Part shown: positions 25,504 through 34,263 of the stretch, piece after piece
Position numbering within the stretch: the first letter of the stretch is position 1
Layout: each line of letters begins with the position of its first letter
Source: Dorea_D hominis
GTDB taxonomy: Bacteria > Bacillota > Clostridia > Lachnospirales > Lachnospiraceae
Reading direction: 5' to 3'
DNA: 64,000 nucleotides
Assembly: GCF_014287705.1 (NCBI RefSeq)
Contig: NZ_JACOOY010000004.1
Location: 124,001 to 188,000 of the forward strand
Translations under genes and position numbers: made by a program
The notes under the pieces: generated by a model
Seen by the model: the letters and a program-made list of their open reading frames with translations, nothing else
Told to the model about the DNA's origin: nothing
The model's database searches: none

Positions 25504-26466
25504 TTATTTCTGCATAAATTCAAACACCGCCTCTTTCGTCGGAATCGCAGGGATTCCCCCTCTCTTTTGCACACACAATCCAGCAACTGCATTTCCCAAA
25601 ACAGCACACTTTTTGATTTCTTCCCATTCCATTTTTTCAACATTCTTATTCATAGAAAGGATACTGCATAATACGCCTCCCCAAAATGAATCACCTGCCC
25701 CAGTCGTGTCGACCGCATGTATCTGAAATGCTTTGATGATTTCTTTTCTGTTTTTTGTTGCCATAAGAACGCCCTGTTCTCCCAATGTAATGGCAACCAG
25801 CTTTGGTCCCATGGCAAGGAGTTGATCTGCAGCCTGCTCATAACTTTTCGCCTCTGTCAACAGAGTACTCTCTTCATCCGATACCTTCATGACATCTACC
25901 AATTCTATGACAGATCTCATTTTTTTCACTGCATCCTCTTTGCTCTTCCAAAGAGACGGTCGGTAATTCGGATCATAGGAAATAAGTGCACCCGCTGCTT
26001 TTGCCATTTTTACCGCTTCAATCGTTGTACTTTCTGCCGGTTCATCTGTCAGCGATAATGATCCAAAATGAAAAATTCTACAACCTGAAATTAATGTCTG
26101 ATCCAGTTCTTCTTTTTTTAACTGTGTATCTGCACCCGGTTTTCTTGCAAAAGAAAAATTCCGTTCTCCACCTTCACCGATTTCCACAAATGCCAACGTT
26201 GTAAAATAACCCGGGTCTTCAACAATAGCATCTGTATTGATTCCTTCCTTTTGCAATGTCTTCTTTAAAAATTTACCATGCATATCGTTTCCAACTTTTC
26301 CAATAAAAGATGTGTGATACCCAAAGTGGCTTGCAACGGTTAGAAGATTTGCCGTAGCACCTCCGGGATTCTGTTCGAACAATTTCCTCCCATCCCGACT
26401 GTGTCCTGCTTCCGTAAAATCAATCAGCAATTCTCCCAATGCCACGATATCAACTTTTTCTTCCAT
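25504..26466 (-). CDS. PfkB family sugar kinase (fructokinase-like)
   Basis: The 320-residue ribokinase-family kinase has the sugar-binding N-terminus ALGELLIDFTEAGHS, then NPGGATANLLTVASHFG and GKVGNDMHGKFL, and the catalytic loop DTTGAGDSFWGGVL with Asp as base. It phosphorylates a ketose or related sugar with ATP. It is the last gene of the second sugar operon, overlapping the transporter gene by 17 bp. The kinase part of the fusion at 2671-3903 is closely similar, for example in SFARKPGADTQLKKEELD. Confidence 0.92.
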   Translation of the reverse strand: MEEKVDIVALGELLIDFTEAGHSRDGRKLFEQNPGGATANLLTVASHFGYHTSFIGKVGNDMHGKFLKKTLQKEGINTDAIVEDPGYFTTLAFVEIGEGGERNFSFARKPGADTQLKKEELDQTLISGCRIFHFGSLSLTDEPAESTTIEAVKMAKAAGALISYDPNYRPSLWKSKEDAVKKMRSVIELVDVMKVSDEESTLLTEAKSYEQAADQLLAMGPKLVAITLGEQGVLMATKNRKEIIKAFQIHAVDTTGAGDSFWGGVLCSILSMNKNVEKMEWEEIKKCAVLGNAVAGLCVQKRGGIPAIPTKEAVFEFMQK

Positions 26467-27814
26467 TTTTCAGTTCCTCCACAATCTCGTTATAACGTTT
26501 TTTATTTAACCGGTAGAAAAATAATACAACCGCAGTCACAATCCAAAGTGCACCTGGAATCGTCGTAAATGCATGTTTCATAATTGAAAGTACAGTTGCA
26601 TTTTGTGTCTGATTTGCAATATAACCATATTTTCCAAGTAATCCTGCTAAAAGTGCTGTTCCAACTGCCATTCCGATTTTATTTCCAAGTGAAATAAATG
26701 CATACTGAAAACCATCATTTCTAAGTCCGGTTTTCCACTCCCCATATTCCACACAGTCTGGAATAATTGCATAGATTGCGGTATTAAATCCAGAGAAAAA
26801 AAACTGTGTGAGACCAGATAATGCATAAAAAATTGCTGGTGATTCTTTGGCATTGAAGAAAAACATAGACAGCATTGAAATTCCTGTAAATAAAGCAAAG
26901 AGAGATGCTGTTCTTCCTTTGTTATTCAACTTGCGGAATACTGGCTGAAAACAGGCTGCCCCGATGATAGAAGGAATAATGATGCACATCGAATAAGTTG
27001 TGTAGTAGGAGGCATTTCCTTCCACATATGTAAAATAATACAGAATATCTGCGTTTCTAGCATATAATGTAAATCCAAATAGTATCTGTCCTGCCAATGC
27101 AAGAAGATATGGTCTGTTCTGCATGACTGCTTTCAACTGTACCTTTACAGAAATCCTTTCTTTTTCCGGAGTAATCACTGTCTCTTTCGTCTTCGCAAAG
27201 CAGAAGAAATGACAGGCTGTAAAAATACATCCATATATGACCGCAACCGTCAGATATCCTGTCTTTGCACTATAACTGCCGAATTTGCTGAGCAGTGGAA
27301 CTGTGATAATATTTAACACACCAATTGCAATCATCGCTGCAACCGAACGGGATGTATTTATTTTTGCACGTTCATCAATATCCTGTGTCATAGCACCACA
27401 CAAGGTTCCATACGGAATATTCACACAGGTATACCCCAAAACCAGCAGACAATATGTAATTACCATATAAATGATCTTTCCATTCTGCGGCCAGTCGGGT
27501 CTTGCCCAGAATGTCATAACAAGAAGAATCGCTGTAATTGGTGCCGCTATTAACAGCCATGGACGGTACCGTCCCCATCTCGATTTTGTTTTATCCGTAA
27601 GTCCCCCGACAATTGGATCATTGATTGCATCCCAGAATCTTGAAAAAAGCATAAGTGCTGACACAGCCGCCATACTGATTCCGAACACATCTGTATAAAA
27701 TATCATCAGAAAATTACTGACGAACATCCAGCTGAAATTACATCCAACATCACCAAACCCATATGCAATCTTACTGATCAGCGGTATTTTTCCATTTTTG
27801 TTTTCGCTTTCCAT
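26450..27814 (-). CDS. GPH family sugar:cation symporter (MFS)
   Basis: The 454-residue transporter has about 12 membrane spans. It carries the glycoside-pentoside-hexuronide signatures KIAYGFGDVGCNFSWMFVS and RFWDAINDPIVGGLTDKTK followed by SRWGRYRPW. Members import beta-glycosides, pentosides or hexuronides with Na+ or H+. AGGAGGGACAT precedes the ATG. It lies between the VOC and kinase genes, so it probably brings in the sugar or polyol that the Zn-dehydrogenase and kinase process. Confidence 0.92.
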   Translation of the reverse strand: MESENKNGKIPLISKIAYGFGDVGCNFSWMFVSNFLMIFYTDVFGISMAAVSALMLFSRFWDAINDPIVGGLTDKTKSRWGRYRPWLLIAAPITAILLVMTFWARPDWPQNGKIIYMVITYCLLVLGYTCVNIPYGTLCGAMTQDIDERAKINTSRSVAAMIAIGVLNIITVPLLSKFGSYSAKTGYLTVAVIYGCIFTACHFFCFAKTKETVITPEKERISVKVQLKAVMQNRPYLLALAGQILFGFTLYARNADILYYFTYVEGNASYYTTYSMCIIIPSIIGAACFQPVFRKLNNKGRTASLFALFTGISMLSMFFFNAKESPAIFYALSGLTQFFFSGFNTAIYAIIPDCVEYGEWKTGLRNDGFQYAFISLGNKIGMAVGTALLAGLLGKYGYIANQTQNATVLSIMKHAFTTIPGALWIVTAVVLFFYRLNKKRYNEIVEELKNGRKS

Positions 27815-27832
27815 ATGTCCCTCCTGTTTTTA

Positions 27833-28225
27833 TCAGAGTTTCTGGCAGAACTCTATTCTTTCCTCATTTGGTCCCTTAATCATAAAAAACCTCACACCAT
27901 TTTCCCAAAATGGCAGTTCTTCGATTCCGTCTGTAATAACTGTGTATTTTTCATTACAAATTTTCTGATACATACTTTCAATGTCTTCCACATCAAGTGC
28001 TACATGTTGGTATGCACCGTCTGCCATTGCCGCCTGTCCATTTTCAAAAGTCTCTATACAGTAATTTTTTATCTGTAAAAATGCCACTTTTTCCCCTGCT
28101 TTTTCATTATAGGACTGCATAATTACTTCAAATCCAAGACTCTTATAAAACTCAACTGTTTTCTGTAAATCGTTTGTCGGAAGCCCGATATGGGCAACTC
28201 CGACAATTCCATATTTATTTTCCAT
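27833..28225 (-). CDS. VOC family (glyoxalase-like) protein
   Basis: The 130-residue protein is a homologue of the one at 2282-2680. They share the pattern H-I-G-L-P-T-N-D near the start, the SLGFEVIMQSYNEKAGEKVA region, and PFWENGVRFFMIKGPNEER near the end. The fold binds a divalent metal through four residues and is used by lyases, epimerases and dioxygenases. AAGGAG lies 7 bases before the ATG. Its repeated occurrence next to PfkB kinases and sugar transporters suggests a conserved step in the same type of pathway. Confidence 0.87.
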   Translation of the reverse strand: MENKYGIVGVAHIGLPTNDLQKTVEFYKSLGFEVIMQSYNEKAGEKVAFLQIKNYCIETFENGQAAMADGAYQHVALDVEDIESMYQKICNEKYTVITDGIEELPFWENGVRFFMIKGPNEERIEFCQKL

Positions 28226-28234
28226 ATTAACTCC

Positions 28235-29263
28235 TTACTTTTCACTGACATTGATAATTACTTTCATCGTTGTCTCGCGGTTATCATCAATATACTGGTA
28301 TGCCTTCAGATAATCTTTAAAAGCAAATGTCTTTGAGATGAGCGGTTTCAAATGAACTTTGCCCTCATTTACCAGTCTGATTCCATCTATGTAATCATCA
28401 TGGCGGTACATCATCGTGCTCTTAATGTCAAGTTCGTGGTCATTTGCCACTGCAAGATCTACTTCTGCCATTCCTGCAAAAACAGCTACCAGTACAATCG
28501 TGCTTCCTTTTCTTGCATATTTAATCGCCTGTCCCATTGTGATATTGTTTCCGGCACAGTCGTAAATCACATCCGCCTTATCCGGTCCAAATGCTTCAAC
28601 CATTGCCTCACCGAAGTCTTTATTTTTGGTATTCACACACACATCAATCCCACATTCTTCTGCCTTTGCCAGTCTAAGATCACTGATATCTGTGATCATC
28701 ACTTTCGCTGCCTCCATTCCTTTTGCTGCCTGTGCTACAAGATTTCCGATCGGTCCTGCACCAAGGACTGCAATATTCATGCCAGCCACATCGCCCATCT
28801 GTTTTACACCATGGACTGCCACCGCAAGAGGTTCGATCATAGCTCCTTCTTCATAGGACATATCTTCTGGAATCGGTGTTACTTTCGATGCATCCACTGC
28901 AAAATACTCAGATGCTGTTCCTGTCGTCTGAAATCCCATTACTTTTAATTCCTCACAGAGATTATACTTTCCATGACGGCATGGATAGCAGTGTCCACAA
29001 TATACCTGCGGCTCTATTGTCACCTTCTGTCCCACATGAAACTCTGTGACATTTTTTCCAAGTTCTGTAATCTCACCGGAAACCTCATGTCCCTGTGTTA
29101 CCGGATATTTTGTAAACGGATGTTTTCCATGATAAACATGAATATCTGATCCACAAACACCAATATTCATAATCTTTACCAACACCTGATTTTCCTTTAC
29201 CTCCGGAACCGGAATCTCTCTGAAAATAATTTCTCCTGGATTTGTCATTATCTGCTGTAACAT
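28235..29263 (-). CDS. Zinc-dependent polyol/alcohol dehydrogenase
   Basis: The 342-residue medium-chain dehydrogenase has catalytic zinc ligands in NIGVCGSDIHVYHG and TQGHEVSGEI. The structural zinc cysteines are in CGHCYPCRHGKYNLC, and the cofactor site is AVLGAGPIGNLVAQAAKG, followed by ITDIS, where the Asp suggests NAD preference. It resembles sorbitol, L-iditol and other polyol dehydrogenases that make ketoses. It is the first gene of the second sugar operon, with AAAGGAGAAATC before the ATG. Confidence 0.92.
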   Translation of the reverse strand: MLQQIMTNPGEIIFREIPVPEVKENQVLVKIMNIGVCGSDIHVYHGKHPFTKYPVTQGHEVSGEITELGKNVTEFHVGQKVTIEPQVYCGHCYPCRHGKYNLCEELKVMGFQTTGTASEYFAVDASKVTPIPEDMSYEEGAMIEPLAVAVHGVKQMGDVAGMNIAVLGAGPIGNLVAQAAKGMEAAKVMITDISDLRLAKAEECGIDVCVNTKNKDFGEAMVEAFGPDKADVIYDCAGNNITMGQAIKYARKGSTIVLVAVFAGMAEVDLAVANDHELDIKSTMMYRHDDYIDGIRLVNEGKVHLKPLISKTFAFKDYLKAYQYIDDNRETTMKVIINVSEK

Positions 29264-29433
29264 AATTGATTTCTCCTTTTTTATATTATTTTATTTTATG
29301 TTTTATCAAATGTTTTATTAAAGTGATTACATTATTGCCCTGTAAACACGATTTGTCAATATGTTTTTTCATAATTTTATATATTTCATAATTTCAAAAT
29401 ACATTTTTTGTGTATTTTTCACAATCAACACGC
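29264..29433 (-). promoter_or_regulatory. Operon promoter region
   Basis: This AT-rich region before the dehydrogenase contains a repeated ATGTTTTAT (about 29298-29320), which may be part of a ROK operator. No clear -35/-10 pair stands out. From 29480 to 29662 I see no gene. Confidence 0.4.
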
Positions 29434-29479
29434 AAAAACGGAAAGGAAACCGTAGTTATTGTTTTCTTTCCGTTTTTTC
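29434..29479. terminator. Terminator of ROK gene
   Basis: AAAAACGGAAAG(G)AAAC and GTTTTCTTTCCGTTTTT form a long stem with A/T runs on both sides. It ends the minus-strand ROK transcript and could act both ways. Confidence 0.7.
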
Positions 29480-29662
29480 TATAATATCTTTTTCTAATTT
29501 TACACAACTTCTCGTTTTTCACACATATAAAGCGGACATCTGCATTCACTTTGCAACCTGTCAGTGGGAGTTTTTTACTCCAACAGACTAAACATCCCCT
29601 TGCCCTACGCTTAATGCCCTACGCATCAGATGCGGTGGACTGCTTATCTGCGTTCAAAAAAT

Positions 29663-30766
29663 TTACAATTCTACCATATGTTTTGTAAAAAAGTATTTCG
29701 CGGCTCCAACAGCCGACGCTTCTTTCTTATACGAACAATTTTTCAAGTATGAAACATCATGCTCAAAGCCATTATATGCCATCACTTTTTCTCCCAGTGG
29801 TATCATATAATCTGACAATACCCCTCCCACATCACCTCCTAGTATGATATCCATATCATATGCCATCCGCAGATTTGATATCAAAACAGCAAGATGATCC
29901 AGATACTCATTCCATGTCTGCAAAATTTTTTCATCACCACTTTCAATTTTTTTCATAAATGCATCCAGTGACTGCCTGTTATCTTGTGTCAGTACACTTG
30001 CAGCACAATATGCATCCGCACATCCTGATTTACCACAATAACACTTTCTTCCACCGGGAACGAGTATCATGTGACCAAACTCCCCTGCTTTCTGGTTCTG
30101 CCCTCGAAACAGCTTTCCATCTATGCAGAATGCGCCTCCTAAGGTATGGTTCAAAGACAGATATATCGCATTTGGATACTTTTGCTTTTTTTCTGCAAGC
30201 ATTGCAGCATTAGCATCATTTTCAAAATATACTGGAATTTCCAGAGCCTGCTCTAAAAAGCGCAGACTATAATTCTCTATGCCTAAAGCATGAGATTTTA
30301 AAACGATCCGTTCTTTCTGATCAATGATTCCCGGAATCGCCACTCCAATCCCAAGTAGCGTATCCTTCGCTAATTCGCCTTCAAGAAAAGTTTTGACCTT
30401 TTGTGCCACCTCTGTACAATAGGATAATTCTGCCGTAAATTTTAAACGGATGCGATCCTTTTTTATAATCTCCTCTCCAAGATTTACTAATACCATTTCT
30501 ATATGATTCGCTGTAATCAAAATTCCCATTGCATGACAGTACGACTTATTAATCCCTATACTTTTTGCCTTCCGTCCACCGGTCGAAGCATATTCCCCAG
30601 TTTCTTCCAACACCATTTTTTCTAACAAGTCATTCACATTTGCTAATACAGTCGGCATACTCAAGTTTAACTCTTTTGCGATTTCTGCCTTGGATGTGAC
30701 ATGATTGTTCAGCACATAATTAATTATTTTTTTTCTTGTTATATTTCTTTTATCTTTATTTCCCGT
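29663..30766 (-). CDS. ROK family transcriptional regulator, start codon unusual
   Basis: The conventional frame starts with GTG at 30715, but the conserved winged-helix sequence continues upstream (RNITRKKIINYVLNNHVTSK). The position with the right spacing from a ribosome site (AGAGGA, 7 bases) is an ACG codon at 30764-30766, where an ATG would give a 367-residue protein. The remaining domains are normal for ROK: GEFGHMILVPGG and the zinc site CYCGKSGCAD. It likely controls the dehydrogenase-VOC-transporter-kinase operon. It could be made from ACG or GTG at low level, or be inactivated by a point change. Confidence 0.75.
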   Translation of the reverse strand, partial: TGNKDKRNITRKKIINYVLNNHVTSKAEIAKELNLSMPTVLANVNDLLEKMVLEETGEYASTGGRKAKSIGINKSYCHAMGILITANHIEMVLVNLGEEIIKKDRIRLKFTAELSYCTEVAQKVKTFLEGELAKDTLLGIGVAIPGIIDQKERIVLKSHALGIENYSLRFLEQALEIPVYFENDANAAMLAEKKQKYPNAIYLSLNHTLGGAFCIDGKLFRGQNQKAGEFGHMILVPGGRKCYCGKSGCADAYCAASVLTQDNRQSLDAFMKKIESGDEKILQTWNEYLDHLAVLISNLRMAYDMDIILGGDVGGVLSDYMIPLGEKVMAYNGFEHDVSYLKNCSYKKEASAVGAAKYFFTKHMVEL

Positions 30767-31095
30767 TTTCTTATCCTCTTTTATTAAATATTTTATAAAA
30801 GAATTATATGCTTTTCTATTCTTCTTGTAAAGTAATGTTTTATAATAAAAATTTGCTGCATTTAAAAATGCTACTTTTAAGAATCAAATTTGCCGGATAC
30901 CCAATCACTATATTTTTCATTCACGTTATCTCCTCATAATTACTGTGGTAATTCTTTGCCAAAAAGGAAATTCAATTTTACAACTTTCCAAACATTCACT
31001 CAATTCCAGCTCAATTTCCCCTCAATGCCTTTTTCCTCCGATTTTCGTATGCTTATCCCACAGCAAAGCAGTACCACACCGATACGACCTGCTGA
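30767..31095. other. Intergenic, no gene seen
   Basis: AT-rich sequence upstream of the ROK gene merges near 30880 into low-complexity debris that precedes the DnaC-like remnant. The minus strand stays open upstream of the ROK start but has no ATG. I found no RNA gene or clear repeat. Confidence 0.5.
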
Positions 31096-31536
31096 ATCAA
31101 TCAATACGAAAATTATGTAAGCAACTGGGAAGAGATGAAAGCAAACGCTTCTAGACTTCTCATCTGGGGTGATGTCGGTACTGGAAAATCTTTTTTTGCA
31201 GGCTGCATTGCCAATGCCCTTCTGGAAAAAGGCGTTCCTGTACTGATGACCAACTTTTTCCGGATTCTGAATACCCTTACCGGAATGCTTTTTGAAGACA
31301 GAAACCAGTTCATCAACAGCTTAAACCGCTACAGTCTTCTGATTATTGATGATCTCGGAATTGAGCGGAACTCTGACTTTGCACTGGAACAGGTATTCAA
31401 TGTAATCGACAGTCGTTACCGCAGTAAAAAGCCCCTGATCATAACGACCAATCTCACTTTATCAGAGCTGAATACCATAAGACGTGTGCCAAAATACGGA
31501 CAGCTAAAATCAATATTTTTGTCTGCCCAACCTTAA
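31096..31536 (+). pseudogene. DnaC/IstB-type ATP-binding protein fragment
   Basis: The frame contains the helicase-loader AAA+ core, LIWGDVGTGKSFFAGCIANA (Walker A) and RYSLLIIDDLGIERNSDFAL (Walker B), followed by LIITTNLTLSEL. The normal N-terminal domain is missing: homology begins at YENYVSNWEEM right after an in-frame TGA. The C-terminus departs from the family after LSELNTIRR. Such proteins come from phages, ICEs or IS21-like elements. It is a truncated relic just outside the left end of the ICE. Confidence 0.75.
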
Positions 31537-31593
31537 ATCAACACTTCTATCTATCAACCTATAAAAATCAATAGCTTTTCAGCCCTTAAAACG

Positions 31594-31637
31594 CAAAAAA
31601 TCCGAGGACCTGGATTTACTTCCAAATCCTCGGAAAA
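31594..31637 (-). terminator. Terminator behind rlmD tail
   Basis: TCCGAGGA and TCCTCGGA form the base of a hairpin with an inner GGATTT/AAATCC stem, followed on the minus strand by TTTTTTGCG. It lies 30 bp after the rlmD-type stop at 31666 and may be the host gene's own terminator. Confidence 0.75.
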
Positions 31638-31665
31638 GCCTTATATTTCAAGCATTTTCACACTT

Positions 31666-31707
31666 TTACTTCTGTACTTTAGTCAACAGAACTACGCTCT
31701 CAACATG
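31666..31707 (-). pseudogene. rlmD-type 3' end / attachment site of the ICE
   Basis: From 31707 the minus strand reads HVESVVLLTKVQK and a stop, the shape of an RlmD C-terminus. The recombinase stop codon (31700-31702) lies inside the core CATGTTGAGAGC (31696-31707). This marks the left end of the ICE and implies that the rest of rlmD should lie beyond its right end, outside the window. Confidence 0.7.
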
Positions 31708-33439
31708 TGTTGTCACTAACATAGGAACACACATCCTTTACCCCGTCTACGATATGGGAACACATTTCTTTCGCTTTTTCTACTGCTTTTGATTTCTTCC
31801 CAAATCGTTCTTTTGCGTTTCCAATTTCATTTTTGAATCCTGTTTTATATATGAAAATGATTTTATAGGGATCTTTCTCTCCATTTTCATCGTAACCACC
31901 GACAATAACTTTTTCGATGATACTTTCAAATATTCCTCTGTCAAATTCTTCTAAAATCTGATTTTTTGACAATGCTTTTCTGAAATCTGCCAGTCTTCTT
32001 TGCAAGCTGCCTTCATTGTCATATTGTTGTTCCAACATACTTAACTGTGCTTTTGTTTCAGACAATTTCTTTTCATATCCCACATCTGTTTCCTCATAAA
32101 TGTCTTTAGCCACAACACCTTCTAAATAGTTTTCCAGCAACTTTTTTCTCTTATATTGAATATTATAAACACTTCTATTGAGTTTTTCAATTTTATCTTC
32201 TATCGAGTCCTCTGATAAAGTTTTCTCGACTCTCTTAATAAATTCCTCTAACACGTCTTTATGATCTGTACATAACATACGGTAAGATTCAATAAAAGCA
32301 TCTTCTATAACCTGCTCTGGAATTCCCTTACTATCTGGACAAAACCTTTTACCATGCTTTGTTGATTCTACACATTGCCAAATAGTTTTTGTATATTTCG
32401 AACTGCTATGCCACCTTCTCCTTGATAAATTTGCACCGCAAAATCCACATTCAAGCATACAACTAAAAGCATATTGTCTACTGAATTTTTCTCGTTTTCC
32501 AGGTGCTACTCCCTTTTTGCGTCCTCCATTACGGCGTTCCCGTATCTCCTGAGCTCTTGCAAATTTTTCTTCTGATACAATCGGTTCATGATGATTTTTG
32601 ATGTAAAACCGATCTTCTTCTCCAAGATTTTCCAGCCTTCTTTTTGATATCGGATCTACTGTAAAGGTTTTTCCTAATAAAATATCACCTTTGTATTTTT
32701 CATTATTAATAATTCCCATTACACTTGAAGAAGTCCACGGATTTCCTTTAACAGTTGAAATTCCCTGTTCATTCAGTTCTCTTGCAATCATCGTACTTCC
32801 AGCACCTGCAACATATCTGTCAAATATGTATCGGACCGTTTCCGCACCTTCTTCGTTAATAGACAGCGACTTTGTTACTACATCGTAATCATATCCAAGG
32901 CAGCCCTGAAAACCAACAAGTTCTCCACGTTTCATCTTCATTTTCAAACCTTTTTTTACATATGCAGATGTATTTTCCACTTCCTGCTGTGCAACAGAAC
33001 TTAAAATAGTCAGTAAAAATTCTCCATCTTTTAACGTATTAATTTTTTCGACTTCAAAATATACCGCTATATTCCTCTCTCTTAACATTCTTACATATTT
33101 TAATGTATCTAATGTATTTCGTGCGAATCTAGGAATGCTTTTTGCAATCACTAGATCAATATTGCCTGAAAGGCATTCCTGAATCAGTAATTGGAATTCT
33201 TCTCTTTTATCTGTTTTCGTGCCTGTAATTGCTTTATCAGCAAAAACTCCTGCAAAAACCCATTGCTTATTACTCTTTATCAAGTCCGTGTAATATCTGA
33301 CCATTGAATTATAACTTTTAATCTGATCTTCATCATCAGTACTAACACGACAATATGCGGCAACTCTTAATCTATCAATCTTTCTTCCCGTAGAAGTATC
33401 CTCACCAGCACCCTTAGCCTTAATGATTTCAACTTCCAT
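31700..33439 (-). CDS. Large serine recombinase (ICE integrase)
   Basis: The 579-residue protein has a resolvase catalytic domain with RVAAYCRVSTDDEDQIKSYN (nucleophile Ser) and AKSIPRFARNTLDTLKYVR, a recombinase domain (KMKRGELVGFQGCLGYDYD), a zinc ribbon (CGFCGANLSRRRW) and a coiled coil. The C-terminus EFDRGIFESIIEKVIVGGYD is shared with the relic at 1020-1867. The length is normal for the family. AAAGGGGCGGTGAA precedes the ATG. It integrates and excises the ICE at the rlmD site. It lies at the element end, as expected for Tn1549-like elements. Confidence 0.93.
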   Translation of the reverse strand: MEVEIIKAKGAGEDTSTGRKIDRLRVAAYCRVSTDDEDQIKSYNSMVRYYTDLIKSNKQWVFAGVFADKAITGTKTDKREEFQLLIQECLSGNIDLVIAKSIPRFARNTLDTLKYVRMLRERNIAVYFEVEKINTLKDGEFLLTILSSVAQQEVENTSAYVKKGLKMKMKRGELVGFQGCLGYDYDVVTKSLSINEEGAETVRYIFDRYVAGAGSTMIARELNEQGISTVKGNPWTSSSVMGIINNEKYKGDILLGKTFTVDPISKRRLENLGEEDRFYIKNHHEPIVSEEKFARAQEIRERRNGGRKKGVAPGKREKFSRQYAFSCMLECGFCGANLSRRRWHSSSKYTKTIWQCVESTKHGKRFCPDSKGIPEQVIEDAFIESYRMLCTDHKDVLEEFIKRVEKTLSEDSIEDKIEKLNRSVYNIQYKRKKLLENYLEGVVAKDIYEETDVGYEKKLSETKAQLSMLEQQYDNEGSLQRRLADFRKALSKNQILEEFDRGIFESIIEKVIVGGYDENGEKDPYKIIFIYKTGFKNEIGNAKERFGKKSKAVEKAKEMCSHIVDGVKDVCSYVSDNTC

Positions 33440-33509
33440 TTCACCGCCCCTTTCTTTTTGTGTTCCTACCGTAGTGTTGATATAATCTTACAACGCAACA
33501 CTCCGATAG

Positions 33510-33659
33510 TCAAGCGGTAATATTAGAAATAACACCATAATCTTTTTTTAACTTTTTCTCTACCAGCTGATACTCTGCTTCACTTATAAGTTTTAACGAG
33601 CGTAATTGTTTCAACATTGACAGCTGCATACTGTATCTCAACAATTTTGCACTATTCAT
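33510..33659 (-). CDS. SHOCT-like small protein, 49 residues
   Basis: The frame starts at an ATG after GAGAGGG. It reads LRYSMQLSMLKQLRSLKLIS, then EAEYQLVEKKLKKDYGVIS. This is the short C-terminal-type SHOCT pattern (a hydrophobic helix, then I/L-S-E-x-E-Y). Short proteins like this are commonly encoded directly upstream of serine recombinases in clostridial elements. It probably assists or regulates recombination (inference). Confidence 0.65.
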   Translation of the reverse strand: MNSAKLLRYSMQLSMLKQLRSLKLISEAEYQLVEKKLKKDYGVISNITA

Positions 33660-34043
33660 TTTCCCTCTCTATTCTTTCTCATCTACTTTTATTCAAAAAT
33701 CCTGCAGTAGCTGTCGGGTAACAGCCTCATTGGTATTTCACCATCTTCTCAGACCGGGCAACTTTCCCGGAAGTATCATTATCAAAAACAGTATCTTCGC
33801 CACAAAAATCCCACTTTCTGATTACAGTCAAATATTTATCGCTCATGCCTTTACTTCCATATCATTTTGATACCATTTCCACTTTGCGTCACGATGTCGC
33901 AAAGCAATAATGCAGACAGTCCTGGCGTATCTACTGTATAGCTCCTCTGTTTCATTCGTCCTGCAGGATAAATATGAAGTTTTCAAGGTACAATGATTGC
34001 TCTTTTCATATCAATTTACGAAAGGGAGTAGTTCAGATAAAAA
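33660..34043. other. ICE non-coding region
   Basis: No gene was seen. It contains a small inverted repeat TTTGCG/CGCAAA (about 33885-33905) and scattered decayed sequence. It could include regulatory sites for the recombinase module. Confidence 0.4.
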
Positions 34044-34235
34044 TTATGCAATCTTAAATTTCAGTATTTTAGTAATCAATTTTGTTTCAAGTCTGCGTCT
34101 CAATGTTTCATCCACACAATAATGTAAATTTCCGTATTCATCATATAATTTTCTGGTTGATAACACTGCAATATAACCTTCATAATGTTTCAAAATCCTG
34201 TTAATTGCTTCCACATCTCCGGACGCTGCCGACAC
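34044..34235 (-). CDS. Tn916 Orf8-like helix-turn-helix protein
   Basis: The readable frame begins at GTG 34235 (63 residues). The conserved sequence extends upstream as KLLPYHII to just after the sigma-factor stop, so the real start may be a non-standard codon there. Typical parts are GDVEAINRILKHYEGYIAVL and CVDETLRRRLETKLITKIL. Members of this family (HTH_16) are encoded next to the sigma-like gene in Tn916-type elements. They help control transfer gene expression. Confidence 0.75.
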   Translation of the reverse strand: MSAASGDVEAINRILKHYEGYIAVLSTRKLYDEYGNLHYCVDETLRRRLETKLITKILKFKIA

Positions 34236-34263
34236 AATAATATGATACGGTAGTAACTTTGTA

